Assembly (NCBI RefSeq): GCF_002095535.1
Contig: NZ_MLJI01000001.1
Span: 4,428,437 to 4,492,436 of the forward strand
Length of the DNA: 64,000 nucleotides
Direction of reading: 5' to 3'
Origin: Pantoea cypripedii
Lineage (GTDB): Bacteria; Pseudomonadota; Gammaproteobacteria; Enterobacterales; Enterobacteriaceae
The notes under the pieces were generated by a model. It searched no databases. It was not told the DNA's origin and saw only the letters and a program-made list of their open reading frames with translations. A program made the translations under genes and the position numbers. Below are positions 42,299-51,775 of the stretch, one piece after another. Numbering within the stretch: the first letter of the stretch is position 1; each line of letters begins with the position of its first letter.

Positions 42299-43753
42299 AT
42301 GGCGGGTGAGACGGAAGAACAGGAGAGTCAGAGCAGTCGTTACCGTCAGATAGCAGAACAGATCAAACAGGCGATTCACAGCGGATCGCTGCCGCCGGAC
42401 AGCCGCCTGCCTTCGGTGCGTACCCTGGCGACGCAGTACCATGTCAGCATGACCACCGCGTTGAAAACATTACGCACCCTTGAGGATGAGCATTATGCGG
42501 TGGCGCGTCCTAAGTCCGGCTTTTTTGTTGCGCCGCGTAAGGCGGACAAAAAATTGCCGGTGGTGAGCCATGAGCAGCCGCGCGAAATCGCCCCGCTGGA
42601 TGAGCAGACTGAGCTGCATCTGGCGATGGTCGGCTCGGATTGTCGGGTACGTCTGGACCTGGCAAACGGCGATATCTCACTGTATCCGGTAAAGAAAATT
42701 GGCCTGCTGATGCGCCAGATGGGCTACAGCAAACCGGCGTTGCTGGGCAACACCGTCAAGGGCACCGGCTATGCGCCGCTCAAAGCGGAGATTGCCCGCC
42801 GCGCGGTGGATTATGGCTGCAACATCAACGCCGATGACATCCTGATCACCAATGGTTGCATCGAGGCGATCTCGCTGTCGCTGCGCGCCACCACGCGGCC
42901 CGGCGATATCGTGGCGGTGGAATCGCCGTGCTATTTCGTGCTGCTGCAAATGTTGCACAACCTCAATCTGCGGGTGATTGAAGTGGAGGCGGGCGCGGAA
43001 GGCTACGTCAACGTGGAAAAACTGACGTCGCTGTTCCAGCGCAAAGCGGTGCAGGCGTATCTCAGCATTAACAACATCAACAACCCGCTGGGCAAAAGTA
43101 TTCCTAACGAGCAGAAGGCCTATATTGCGCGTCAGGCGGATGAAAACGATGTGGTGATTATTGAGGATGATATCTTCGGGGATACCGCGTTTGGTGAACG
43201 CCGCCCGTTCCCGATGCGCGCCTTCAGCCCGAACGTTATTTTATGCAGCGGCTTCTCGAAAACCGTGGCCCCCGGCATCCGTATTGGCTGGGTGCACAGC
43301 GCCAACTACATGCGCAAAATCGCCTCGCTAAAATACACCTCAACCATGGGCACCTCGGTGCTGTCGCAGGCGGCGATTGCCGAGCTGCTGCGCAATGGCG
43401 GTTACGATGCCCATCTGCGTAAGCTGCGCCGCGAGCTGGCGAACCAAATCCGCCAGATGCGCCAGGCGGTGCTGCGCTATTTTCCTGCGGGCACGCGGGT
43501 GTCCGATCCGGAAGGCGGTTATGTGTTGTGGGTTGAGATGCCGGAGCAGGCGCTGAACGTGCGTGCGCTGTTTCTCAAGGCGCGCAACGCCGGGATTGGC
43601 ATCGCGCCAGGGCATATATTCGCCACCGATCACCGCTACGACCACTGTTTTCGGCTCAATGCCGGGTTTGGCTGGAATGCGGAAGTGGAGCAGGCGATTC
43701 GCCAGCTGGCACAGTGGTGCCAGCTGTCATTGGTAGAAGCAAAGCAGGATTAA
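42299..43753 (+). CDS. MocR/PdxR-type regulator (GntR HTH fused to aminotransferase fold)
   Basis: A GntR winged helix (RYRQIAEQIKQAIHSGSLPP, then LPSVRTLATQYHVSMTTALK) is joined to a fold-type I aminotransferase domain with NNPLGKSI and the PLP lysine in CSGFSKTVAPGIRIGW. MocR proteins sense PLP or PLP-amino-acid adducts. The start is uncertain: 42299 is preferred (GGGGTGG just upstream), giving 484 residues; 42260 and 42167 are also open. Divergent from the PP-loop operon, so probably its regulator. It converges on avtA with a 4-base overlap of the ends. Confidence 0.85.
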   Translation: MAGETEEQESQSSRYRQIAEQIKQAIHSGSLPPDSRLPSVRTLATQYHVSMTTALKTLRTLEDEHYAVARPKSGFFVAPRKADKKLPVVSHEQPREIAPLDEQTELHLAMVGSDCRVRLDLANGDISLYPVKKIGLLMRQMGYSKPALLGNTVKGTGYAPLKAEIARRAVDYGCNINADDILITNGCIEAISLSLRATTRPGDIVAVESPCYFVLLQMLHNLNLRVIEVEAGAEGYVNVEKLTSLFQRKAVQAYLSINNINNPLGKSIPNEQKAYIARQADENDVVIIEDDIFGDTAFGERRPFPMRAFSPNVILCSGFSKTVAPGIRIGWVHSANYMRKIASLKYTSTMGTSVLSQAAIAELLRNGGYDAHLRKLRRELANQIRQMRQAVLRYFPAGTRVSDPEGGYVLWVEMPEQALNVRALFLKARNAGIGIAPGHIFATDHRYDHCFRLNAGFGWNAEVEQAIRQLAQWCQLSLVEAKQD

Positions 43754-44997
43754 GCGCGCCAGGCGTCTTCGAGTTCTTCCGCCAGAATCTGCACCGCGCG
43801 TTCAATGTTCTCTGCGTCCGGCACATAATTCATGCGCATGCATTGATGGGTATGCGGCCATTCCTGTTCCAGACCGGGGAAGAAGAAGTGGCCGGGTACC
43901 ATCAGCACGCCGCGCGCTTTCAAACGCTGATACAGCGCTTCGGTGGAGATCGGCAAATCGCGGAACCACAACCAGAGGAAAATCGCCCCTTCCGGTTTAT
44001 GAATCAGGCAGCGATCTTCCGGTAAATAGCGGCGAATGATGGCGATCGTCTCGCTAACTTTGTGCTGGTAAAACGGTTTGATCACCTCTTCCGACAGACG
44101 CAATAAATCCCCGCGTACAATCATCTCGTTGGCGATCGCCGGGCCGATGCTGCCAGGCGCGAGGCTGATAATCCCGTTCATGTTGCCAATGGCGCTGATG
44201 GTCTTTTCATCGGCAACGATAATGCCGCAACGCGCACCGGGCAGGCCGAGTTTTGACAGGCTCATGCACAGGATAATGTTGGGATTCCACAGCGGACGCG
44301 CTTCGCTAAAGATAATGCCGGGGAAGGGCACGCCATAGGCGTTATCAATCAGCAGCGGCACCTGGTGCTGCTGGGCCAGCGCATCCAGCTGCAACAGTTC
44401 ATCATCGGTGATCACGTTGCCGGTCGGATTGGTCGGGCGTGATACGCAGATCAGGCCAACCTCGTCATTCAGCGGCAAATGGTCAAAATCGACGTGGTAT
44501 TTAAACTGGCCTTCCGGCAGCAGTTCGATGTTCGGCTTCGCGGAAACAAACAAGCCTTCTTCCAGCCCGGCATCAGCGTAACCGAGGTATTCCGGGGCCA
44601 GCGGGAACAGCACGCGTTTTTTGCTGCCGTCGGCGCGGTGTCCGGCGAACAGGTTAAACAGATAAAAAAACGCGCTCTGGCTGCCGTTGGTGAGCGCGAT
44701 ATTCTGCGCCGTTAATGGCCAGCCGAACTCCTCGCGCAGCATGGCTGCCAGCGCATCGAGCAGCAACGCTTTACCACGCGGGCCGTCGTAATTGCACAGC
44801 GCCTCGCTCAGCTTGCCTTCCTGATGCATCTGCTGCAAAAGCTGGTGGAAATAGTCGTTAATGGCCGGGATTTGCGCCGGATTGCCGCCGCCAAGCATGA
44901 TGGTGCCGGGGGTACGCAACCCTTCACCCATATCTTCCATCAGACGTGAGATGCCGGAATGTTGCGTAAATTTGTCGCCGAACTGTGAAAAAGACAT
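43750..44997 (-). CDS. avtA: Valine-pyruvate transaminase
   Basis: A 415-residue PLP enzyme almost colinear with E. coli AvtA (417). It makes alanine from pyruvate using valine as amino donor. Landmarks are MLGGGNPAQIP, SRPTNPTGNVIT and the PLP lysine in CMSLSKLGLPGARCG. On the same strand as ghrB and 93 bp after it. Confidence 0.95.
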   Translation of the reverse strand: MSFSQFGDKFTQHSGISRLMEDMGEGLRTPGTIMLGGGNPAQIPAINDYFHQLLQQMHQEGKLSEALCNYDGPRGKALLLDALAAMLREEFGWPLTAQNIALTNGSQSAFFYLFNLFAGHRADGSKKRVLFPLAPEYLGYADAGLEEGLFVSAKPNIELLPEGQFKYHVDFDHLPLNDEVGLICVSRPTNPTGNVITDDELLQLDALAQQHQVPLLIDNAYGVPFPGIIFSEARPLWNPNIILCMSLSKLGLPGARCGIIVADEKTISAIGNMNGIISLAPGSIGPAIANEMIVRGDLLRLSEEVIKPFYQHKVSETIAIIRRYLPEDRCLIHKPEGAIFLWLWFRDLPISTEALYQRLKARGVLMVPGHFFFPGLEQEWPHTHQCMRMNYVPDAENIERAVQILAEELEDAWRA

Positions 44998-45090
44998 AGC
45001 AGGTTAAAACTTTGTGATGACTGATTGGGGACAACCATAGCGCCCGCAACAGGCAGGCGCAATGGTCAGGCGGGGAAAAGGTGCAAAGCC

Positions 45091-46074
45091 TTATTTCACA
45101 ACCTCAGGATTGACACAATTCTTCTCGATTTTGCCGGTCAGCGCGGCGATCAGGTTATCCACCGCATCGCTCAGCATGCCGTAGCGGGTTTCATGGGTGG
45201 CGGAACCGATGTGCGGCAGCGTCACCACATTTGGCAGCTTCAGCAGTGCGGAATCGGCAGGGATGGGCTCCTGCTCGAACACGTCCAGACCCGCGGCGTG
45301 AATGGTGCCGTCCTGTAATGCCGTGATCAGCGCCTGCTCATCGACCACCGGACCGCGTCCGGCATTGATCAGAATGGCGCTCGGTTTCATCATTTTCAGC
45401 TGTGCGGTGCTGATCATATGATGTGTCTGTTCAGTCAGCGGCAGGCTGATGCAGACAAAATCGCTTTCCTTCAGCAGCGTCTCCAGGTCGCAGGCGCGTG
45501 CGCCAAAACGGGTTTCCGCTTCGCTATGCTGACGACGTGCGTTGTACAGAATCTTCATACCGAAGCCGAAATGCGCGCGCTGCGCCAGCGCCAGACCGAT
45601 GCGACCCATGCCGAGGATACCGAGGGTTTTGTGATGCACATCGATGCCGTATTTTTCCGGACCAATGCTTTTCTGCCACTGACCGGCTTTCACCCAGGCA
45701 TCCAGTTCCGTTACGCGGCGGGCGCTGCTCAGCACCAGCGCCATCATGGTGTCGGCCACGGTTTCGGTCAGCACCGTGGGTGTGTGCATCAATACCACAC
45801 CACGCTGGTTTAACGCCGCGACATCAAAGTTGTCATAGCCGACAGAGATGGTTGAACAGGCACGCAAGGCAGGCATTTTTGCCAGAAGGTCCGCATTCAC
45901 TTTCCCGCCTGAACCCAGTAAGCCCTGAGCCTGTTGAAACTGGGCTGCGTATTGATTGACGGTTTCTGGGGAAATGTCGTTGACTTCGGTGACAGTGAAG
46001 TGCGCGTCGAGTTTCGCGTACAGTTCTTCCGGCAGGCTTTTCTGACCCTTATAAACAATCACAGCAGGTTTCAT
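45091..46074 (-). CDS. ghrB: 2-ketoaldonate/glyoxylate reductase (GhrB/TkrA; KguD role likely)
   Basis: A 327-residue D-2-hydroxyacid dehydrogenase. The NAD(P) fold shows [13 protein letters not shown], with the catalytic Arg in [10 protein letters not shown], Glu in FEQEP and His in [11 protein letters not shown]. It matches E. coli GhrB (2-ketogluconate reductase). It follows kguT by 69 bp in a kguEKT operon, so here it probably works as the KguD-type reductase of 2-keto-6-phosphogluconate. In E. coli ghrB is next to yiaD; here the kgu genes lie between them. Confidence 0.9.
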   Translation of the reverse strand: MKPAVIVYKGQKSLPEELYAKLDAHFTVTEVNDISPETVNQYAAQFQQAQGLLGSGGKVNADLLAKMPALRACSTISVGYDNFDVAALNQRGVVLMHTPTVLTETVADTMMALVLSSARRVTELDAWVKAGQWQKSIGPEKYGIDVHHKTLGILGMGRIGLALAQRAHFGFGMKILYNARRQHSEAETRFGARACDLETLLKESDFVCISLPLTEQTHHMISTAQLKMMKPSAILINAGRGPVVDEQALITALQDGTIHAAGLDVFEQEPIPADSALLKLPNVVTLPHIGSATHETRYGMLSDAVDNLIAALTGKIEKNCVNPEVVK

Positions 46075-46143
46075 CTTTTGCTCCCTGTAGAACGAGTGAC
46101 GGGCGACCCGCGTCGCCCGGAAAAGTCATTTCAGCTTACGCTT

Positions 46144-47424
46144 TCAGGCGTGTTTTGCCCCGTGCAACGGCGGCGTTTTGTTTTCAGCGGGTTTGACGAC
46201 CAGCGTCAGCCAGACTGACGCCAGCAGGGCTGCCCCCATAAAAATGTAAGAGGCCGATGGGTTGCCGGTTGCGCCATTAAGATAACCCACAATCCATGAG
46301 CCGACGAAGGAACCGAGTGCGCCCATGCTATTAATCAGTGCCATCGCGCCACCTGCCACATTACGCGGCAGCATCTCCGGGATGATGGCGAAGAACGGAC
46401 CGTAAGGGGCGTACATCGCACCACCGGCAATCACCAGCAACGCATACGACAACCAGAAATTGCTGGAACCCACCAGATACGAACCGAGGAAGGCCAGCGC
46501 GCCAATCAGCAGCAACGGCCAGACAAACAGTTTACGGTTCTGCATTTTATCCGAGGCCCACGACACCACGATCATCGCGATGGTGGCCACCAGATAAGGC
46601 ACCGCCGACAACCAGCCCGCTTCCACCATCCCCATCTGCGTACCGTTACGCAGGATGGACGGCAGCCACAGTACGAAGCCATACACGCCGATACTCCAGG
46701 CAAAATATTGCAGGCATAACAGCACAACATTACGGTTACGGAAGGCTTCGCCGTAATTACGCACCGCTTTGATGCCTTCCTGCTCTTTCTGCAATTGCGC
46801 CTGCAACGCGGCTTTTTCGCTGTCGCTCATCCATTTCGCCTGCGCCGGTTTGTCCTGCACCAGGAACCACCAGGCGACGGCCCAGATCACTGCCGGAATC
46901 CCTTCGAAGATAAACATCTCACGCCAGCCAAAGGAATCGATCAGATAGCCCGACACCACCGACATCCACAGCACCGTCACCGGGTTACCAAGGATCAGAA
47001 AGGTGTTGGCGCGTGAACGTTCGGATTTGGTGAACCAGTTGCTGATGTAAATCAGCATCGCGGGCATCACCGCCGCTTCTACCACGCCGAGCACAAAACG
47101 GATAGCCGCCAGCATTGGGATATTGCTCACTACCCCGGTCAGCGAGGCGCACAGCCCCCACAGCACCAGGCAGCAGAAAATCAGTTTTTTCACGCTGCGG
47201 CGTTCGGCATACACCGCACCGGGGATCTGGAAAAAGAAGTAGCCAAGGAAGAACAACGCGCCGAGCAGCGATGACATGCCTTTGGTGATGCCGAGGTCGT
47301 CGTTAATGCCTGCGGCCGAGGCGAAGCTAAAGTTCGCGCGGTCGAGATACGCCAGACTGTAGGTGATAAACACGATGGGCATGATAAACCACCAGCGTTT
47401 TGGCGCGATTGTCTGCGTTTTCAT
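46144..47424 (-). CDS. kguT: MFS 2-ketogluconate transporter (KguT-like)
   Basis: A 426-residue, 12-helix anion:cation symporter with YLDRANFSFA in helix 1. The start at 47424 (MKTQTIAPKRW) follows AGAGGA. It is placed between a PfkB kinase and a 2-ketoaldonate reductase with an epimerase-family gene in front, the kguEKTD set, which assigns 2-ketogluconate as the likely substrate. Assignment rests on context more than on sequence. Confidence 0.82.
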   Translation of the reverse strand: MKTQTIAPKRWWFIMPIVFITYSLAYLDRANFSFASAAGINDDLGITKGMSSLLGALFFLGYFFFQIPGAVYAERRSVKKLIFCCLVLWGLCASLTGVVSNIPMLAAIRFVLGVVEAAVMPAMLIYISNWFTKSERSRANTFLILGNPVTVLWMSVVSGYLIDSFGWREMFIFEGIPAVIWAVAWWFLVQDKPAQAKWMSDSEKAALQAQLQKEQEGIKAVRNYGEAFRNRNVVLLCLQYFAWSIGVYGFVLWLPSILRNGTQMGMVEAGWLSAVPYLVATIAMIVVSWASDKMQNRKLFVWPLLLIGALAFLGSYLVGSSNFWLSYALLVIAGGAMYAPYGPFFAIIPEMLPRNVAGGAMALINSMGALGSFVGSWIVGYLNGATGNPSASYIFMGAALLASVWLTLVVKPAENKTPPLHGAKHA

Positions 47425-47440
47425 ACGTTTATCCTCTGGT

Positions 47441-47470
47441 TGTAACGGCGCAATCAATCGCGCCGTTACA
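47441..47470. repeat. Palindrome between kguK and kguT
   Basis: A perfect 10-bp stem TGTAACGGCG/CGCCGTTACA encloses CAATCAATCG. It resembles the dispersed REP-like unit and lies within the operon in the only sizeable gap between kguK and kguT, so it may influence relative expression. Confidence 0.65.
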
Positions 47471-47472
47471 GA

Positions 47473-48420
47473 TTAAAAATCGCCAAGGGTGGCGCGTGTC
47501 GGCAGCCCTTCGCTGTCGCCCGCCACCTGAATAGCCAGCGAGCCGATTCTGTTGCCGCGCAGGATCGCCTGCGGCAGCGTTTTGCCCTCCAGCAGGGCGC
47601 TGATCAGGCCGACGGCAAAACCGTCACCGGCACCGACGGTATCGACCACCTTGTCAACGCGCATCGGGGCCACCAGACCTTTGTCACCGTCGGCAGTTTT
47701 GAACCAGGCACCGTCGCTGCCGGTTTTGATCACCACCGCTCTGACCCCTTTATCCAGGTAGAAATCAGCGATGGCTTCCGGCTGACGATAGCCGGTGAGA
47801 ATCAATCCCTCGCGCTCACCCGGAAGTACCCAGTCGGCGTACTCCGCCAGCAGGTTCAGCTGTTTACGCATCTCATCTTCGCTGCGCCATAACACCGGCC
47901 GCAGGTTGGGATCGAAGGAGATGGTTTTGCCCTGCGCGCGCATCTCTTTGGCGGCATGTTTGCAGAGCGCCAGCGAGGTCTCGGAAATCGCTGCCGCTAC
48001 GCCGCTCAGATGCAGATGGCGCGCATGGCCGAAATAGCTGGCATTGAAATCATCCGGCGACAGATGGCTGGCGGCGGAACCGGCACGGAAGTACTCCACT
48101 TCAGGGTCGGAGCCATCATCGACGCGGGATTTGAGCTGAAAACCGGTGCGATAACGCGTATCAACGGTGACGCAGCGATGATCCACCGCTTCTTTTGCCA
48201 GCTGTTGCAGGGTAAAGCGACCAAAGCTGTCGTCACCCACCCGGCTCACCCAACCCACCTGCAATCCCAGGCGCGCCAGACCAATTGCCACGTTAAGTTC
48301 GGCACCGGCGATGCGTTTGGTAAAACGCTCGGCAGCGGCCAGATCGCCGGTTTGCTCCGCGATAAACATCGCCATCGCTTCACCAATGGTCACCACATCC
48401 AGTTGTGTCGGGGTCATCAT
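47473..48420 (-). CDS. kguK: 2-ketogluconate kinase (PfkB family)
   Basis: A 315-residue ribokinase-family kinase that probably phosphorylates 2-ketogluconate. It begins VTIGEAMAMFIAEQTGDL, carries the sugar-binding region and ends with the catalytic motif DTVGAGDGFAVGLIS. The ATG at 48420 follows AAGGAG; an upstream start would overlap kguE without a ribosome-binding site. Ten bases after the kguE stop. Confidence 0.88.
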   Translation of the reverse strand: MMTPTQLDVVTIGEAMAMFIAEQTGDLAAAERFTKRIAGAELNVAIGLARLGLQVGWVSRVGDDSFGRFTLQQLAKEAVDHRCVTVDTRYRTGFQLKSRVDDGSDPEVEYFRAGSAASHLSPDDFNASYFGHARHLHLSGVAAAISETSLALCKHAAKEMRAQGKTISFDPNLRPVLWRSEDEMRKQLNLLAEYADWVLPGEREGLILTGYRQPEAIADFYLDKGVRAVVIKTGSDGAWFKTADGDKGLVAPMRVDKVVDTVGAGDGFAVGLISALLEGKTLPQAILRGNRIGSLAIQVAGDSEGLPTRATLGDF

Positions 48421-48430
48421 TGTCAGCTCC

Positions 48431-49177
48431 TTAGCAGGCGCGCAGCAGGTCAACGTAGTGACGCGTGACCGCCACTAAATCGTCGCCTTCCAGCGGGAAT
48501 TCGATGCCGCGAGGTACTTCGCCGGGCAGCGCCTGCAACAGGACGCGCCAGTCTTCGGGGCTGTCGTCCAGTGCGATGGCGCGGAAACTGTGGTGATGGG
48601 GTACGGCGGTTTTGACATGCACGTAGCCGACATAACGGCTCAGCTGCTGTGCCGCCTGCATGGCGTCTTCGCCGGTCCAGTGCCAGTTCGCCATATCAAA
48701 CGTCATTTGCAGCGGCAGCGCGGTGTCAAAGGCGTGATGGAAAAAGCGCTGCATCGGGGCCAGCTTGCAATCGGCGGTTTGATCGTTTTCCACCACCAGT
48801 TTGACCGGGGATGCGTTCAGTACCGTAAGTAAGGCATCGAAGTGCGGCTCGACATAATGGCCGAGCGACAGTTTCAGGCGCTGTGCCCCGAGCAGTCCGG
48901 CTTCGCGCAGCAGTTGTGCCAGATGGGGATTCAGCGCGCCATCAGCCAGATACAGCGTTTCCGGGGCGGAATAGCACACGCTCAGCCCCTGCTGAGCAAT
49001 CGCTTCACCCAACGCGGGCAACTGGCTTAACTCATCGGCAGCAAATAATTCACGGCGGATTTCCACGCCATCCGCCCCTGCCTGCTTAATCAGTGGCAGC
49101 AGCGCAGCCTGACCGCCCAGTTCTGCTACTTTGGTGGTGCCGTAAGCGGCTGTAACAACGATAATTTCTGGTTTCAT
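48431..49177 (-). CDS. kguE: KguE-like sugar phosphate isomerase/epimerase
   Basis: A 248-residue TIM barrel of the xylose-isomerase-like family. Metal-site segments are VVENDQT, MTFDMANWHWTGED and YVHVKTA. KguE is the first gene of the 2-ketogluconate utilisation operon in pseudomonads; its exact reaction is not settled. First gene here, with a perfect LacI-type palindrome 51 bp upstream. Confidence 0.82.
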   Translation of the reverse strand: MKPEIIVVTAAYGTTKVAELGGQAALLPLIKQAGADGVEIRRELFAADELSQLPALGEAIAQQGLSVCYSAPETLYLADGALNPHLAQLLREAGLLGAQRLKLSLGHYVEPHFDALLTVLNASPVKLVVENDQTADCKLAPMQRFFHHAFDTALPLQMTFDMANWHWTGEDAMQAAQQLSRYVGYVHVKTAVPHHHSFRAIALDDSPEDWRVLLQALPGEVPRGIEFPLEGDDLVAVTRHYVDLLRAC

Positions 49178-49227
49178 CTCATCTCTCCGGGCGTAAACAG
49201 CTTGCCAAACGTTATAAAAACGTTAGA

Positions 49228-49241
49228 TGGAACCGGTTCCA
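49228..49241. promoter_or_regulatory. PtxS/KguR-type operator before kguE
   Basis: TGGAACCGGTTCCA is a perfect 14-bp palindrome with the central CG of LacI-family sites. It differs by one symmetric base pair from TGAAACCGGTTTCA, the PtxS operator known for the Pseudomonas kgu genes. A PtxS-like gene lies next door. Confidence 0.85.
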
Positions 49242-49290
49242 AAGAAAAGCGACAGATCGCGGAAGTATGATCCTGCTCACGAAGTGGGCC

Positions 49291-49363
49291 GTAGCGGCGC
49301 GATTTATCGCGCGGGTTTTAGTTTCGCGATAAAAACACATTGCGCGATAAATCGCGCCGCTAC
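49291..49363. repeat. REP-like paired palindrome (BIME type)
   Basis: A consensus unit at 49291-49312 and its exact inverse at 49342-49363 flank a 29-base spacer, the same geometry as the pair at 26033. Confidence 0.87.
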
Positions 49364-49496
49364 GAATTGGGGTTTTTTGGAGTTATCTTAGCAGTGATTC
49401 GATAAGGGCTGAAAATACGCTATCTCCACGGTATTTTCAGGAATTTAATATTTAATTGCCTATCCATGTGAGTAGTCGGAAATTAAATAACCACCT

Positions 49497-49518
49497 GTAG
49501 CGGCGCGATTTATCGCGC
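49497..49518. repeat. Single REP-like unit
   Basis: One full copy of GTAGCGGCGCGATTTATCGC(GC), unpaired, 18 bases from the end of the PtxS-like gene. Confidence 0.85.
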
Positions 49519-49535
49519 AGGTTTTAACGAATAAA

Positions 49536-50561
49536 TCAACGCAGCCGCTGGCTGGAGCCACGTACGATCAATTCCCCGGAAAACACCTGCTCGGAGATCG
49601 GTTGATCGTCGCCTTCAATACGCGCGATAACCTTTTCCAGCGCGGCGTAGCCGATCTGCCAGGTAGGTTGTTTCAGGGTGGTGATGCCAGGTCCGGCCAG
49701 CGCAGCCCACTCCAGTTCATCGAAGCCAAGCAGGCCGATGGATTCGCCCCAGTTGAGGTTAAGACGTTGCATGGCGCGCGCCACCTGCAACGTCAGGGCG
49801 CCGTTAGCGGCGACGATGGCACAGCGTTTTCCGGCATGACGCTGGCGGAAATCGCGCAGCGCCGCATCCATCAACGCGGGCTGATGCAGGGCAACTTCGG
49901 TGTTTTCTGCCTGAACCGCAGGCTGCGATTGTGCGGTGCTGAAGAACGCCGCCAGGCGCTCGCGGCGGGTGTTGACGCTACCCAGTGGCTCGCTGAGAAA
50001 CAGCAGCGCTTCATAACCGTTATCCAGCAGGTGCTGCGTAGCCTGATGCGCCGCTTCCGGGTTATTCAGCCCGACCACATCACAGGCGAAATCAGGGATT
50101 TTGCGGTCAATCAGTACCATCGGCAGCATCGACTGTTGCAGCTGGCGCAGCACGTCTTCACGCATGCCGACCGCATTCACCACAATGCCTTCCACCTGAT
50201 AGCTGCTCAGCAGTTGCAGGTAATGCTGCTCCAGGTCCACTTCATTGTTGGTGTTACACATCAGCAGGGTAAAACCGTGGCTGCGGCAGGCGGCTTCAAT
50301 ACCGCTCAGCACATCAACCGAGTAGGGATTGGTGATGTCCGCAATGATCAGGCCAATCAGGCGGGTACGTCCACGTTTCAGCCCACGCGCCATCTGGCTG
50401 GGGCGATAATCGAGTTCAGCAATCGCCTGTTCAATACGCGCCTTCAGGTCGGGTGACAGCAGATTTTGCTCGCCATTCAGATAGCGGGAAACGCTGGTTT
50501 TCCCGGTCTTTGCCGTGCGGGCAACATCACTGATAGTCGCGCGTGGCGGCCTGGTCTTCAT
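49536..50561 (-). CDS. LacI-family regulator, PtxS/KguR-like
   Basis: A 341-residue LacI-type repressor. The HTH is ATISDVARTAKTGKTSVSRYL, followed by the hinge YRPSQMARGLKRGRT and a periplasmic-binding-like effector domain. The start at 50561 (MKTRPPRATIS) gives the normal length. The HTH and the neighbouring kguEKT-ghrB operon with its PtxS-type palindrome suggest it represses that operon until 2-ketogluconate binds. The partner assignment is inferred. Confidence 0.85.
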   Translation of the reverse strand: MKTRPPRATISDVARTAKTGKTSVSRYLNGEQNLLSPDLKARIEQAIAELDYRPSQMARGLKRGRTRLIGLIIADITNPYSVDVLSGIEAACRSHGFTLLMCNTNNEVDLEQHYLQLLSSYQVEGIVVNAVGMREDVLRQLQQSMLPMVLIDRKIPDFACDVVGLNNPEAAHQATQHLLDNGYEALLFLSEPLGSVNTRRERLAAFFSTAQSQPAVQAENTEVALHQPALMDAALRDFRQRHAGKRCAIVAANGALTLQVARAMQRLNLNWGESIGLLGFDELEWAALAGPGITTLKQPTWQIGYAALEKVIARIEGDDQPISEQVFSGELIVRGSSQRLR

Positions 50562-50627
50562 CGCATATACCTGAATCAAAAGAAACAGGCGAAGACTACC
50601 ACAGGAACACCGCTGCGCAACAACCGG

Positions 50628-51623
50628 CTAGTCAGAAGTGAGGAGCAGACGCGGTTGCCACAGGGCCTGCACCTGTTCAGGGGGGGTGCCGTCCAGCAAT
50701 TGCAGCACCATCTCGGCAATCTTTTCGCCAACATGCTGCTGAGAGCATTGCAGGATGGAATTGACCGGGTGATCGATAATCGAATCATGCGGCAGCCCGT
50801 CATAAACAAACAACGGAATGGCCTGCGGTCCGCTGAGCCGCCCGGCCTGTTGCAGTGCTATGGCGGCACCTTCTCCCAGCGGGCTGCAATCGGTAATGAT
50901 CGCCTGCGGTTGAGGGGCGCTCGCCAGCCAGGCCGAGGTTTGCTGATAACCCGCGCGGCGTGAGGGAGCGACGGTAGCCCGCTTCGGCACAGGAACCGGC
51001 GGCTGATGCGATGCGATGGCATCGAGGAAACCCTGGCGGCGGTCGCGCACAAAAGAGCTGGGTTCGTTGCTGCCAATCCATCCCAGCCGGGTCAGCCCCT
51101 TTGCCAGAAAGTGTTCTGTCGCCAGCTTCACCCCGGCGTGATTATCGTAGTCAAACCAGGCATAGGGCTGCGACAGCTGGCTTCGTCCCAGCGACAGAAA
51201 GCGGAAACCTTTCTGTTGCAGACGTTGCAGACGGATGTCGTCGGGGGTGGTATGGGTGACGATCAGCGCATCCATGGCGCGGCTGCGCAACATACGCAGC
51301 GTGCGTTGTTGATCCTGGGGTTTATCGGCCAGCATCAGCAGATCAATGTCTTCACGGGCCAGGCGTTGATCAATGGTTTGCAGCATGCCGGTGAAATGGC
51401 TATCGCTCAGCGGCAATACGCTATCGGGTATCACCAGCCCGACGGTGTTGGTACGGCCGGTCTTTAGTTGGCGAGCCGCAGCATTGGGACGATAGCCACG
51501 GCGGCTGGCTTCTTCTTCAATACGTTTGCGCGTGTCTTCAGCCACATCATCATAGCCATTCAGTGCGCGACTCACGGTGGTAACGGAAAGTCCGAGGACG
51601 GAGGCAATGGCTTTCAGCGACAT
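50628..51623 (-). CDS. LacI-family transcriptional regulator
   Basis: A 331-residue LacI-type regulator. The HTH SLKAIASVLGLSVTTVSRAL is followed by the hinge YRPNAAARQLKTGRTNTVG and an effector-binding domain. It lies 66 bp upstream of the PtxS-like gene on the same strand. Its target is not evident; gluconate or ketogluconate genes are candidates. A TTGATCAA direct/inverted repeat lies just upstream and could be an operator. Confidence 0.85.
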   Translation of the reverse strand: MSLKAIASVLGLSVTTVSRALNGYDDVAEDTRKRIEEEASRRGYRPNAAARQLKTGRTNTVGLVIPDSVLPLSDSHFTGMLQTIDQRLAREDIDLLMLADKPQDQQRTLRMLRSRAMDALIVTHTTPDDIRLQRLQQKGFRFLSLGRSQLSQPYAWFDYDNHAGVKLATEHFLAKGLTRLGWIGSNEPSSFVRDRRQGFLDAIASHQPPVPVPKRATVAPSRRAGYQQTSAWLASAPQPQAIITDCSPLGEGAAIALQQAGRLSGPQAIPLFVYDGLPHDSIIDHPVNSILQCSQQHVGEKIAEMVLQLLDGTPPEQVQALWQPRLLLTSD

Positions 51624-51635
51624 GATGGGCTTCCA

Positions 51636-51654
51636 TTGATCAATTTTTGATCAA
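51636..51654. promoter_or_regulatory. Tandem TTGATCAA palindromes upstream of the LacI gene
   Basis: Two copies of the palindromic octamer TTGATCAA separated by TTT lie 12 bases before the LacI-family start. They may be an autoregulatory site, but lack the central CG of usual LacI operators. Confidence 0.4.
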
Positions 51655-51775
51655 ACTAACATAAAGAAATCGGCGGCTCTACGGGGGGATAATATTTGAG
51701 GGCAGGGGCAGCAGCAAGCGTCAAAAGTGGAGTAAAAACGTGCGAAATGGGCCTGACAGCGCAGGCCCAAAAGAC

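Larger units (their letters stand above)
49178..49535. other. kguE promoter region and following repeats
   Basis: This 358-base gap separates kguE from the PtxS-like regulator on the same strand. It holds the TGGAACCGGTTCCA operator, a paired REP-like element and a single REP-like unit. The AT-rich stretch 49364-49490 shows no gene. Confidence 0.6.
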
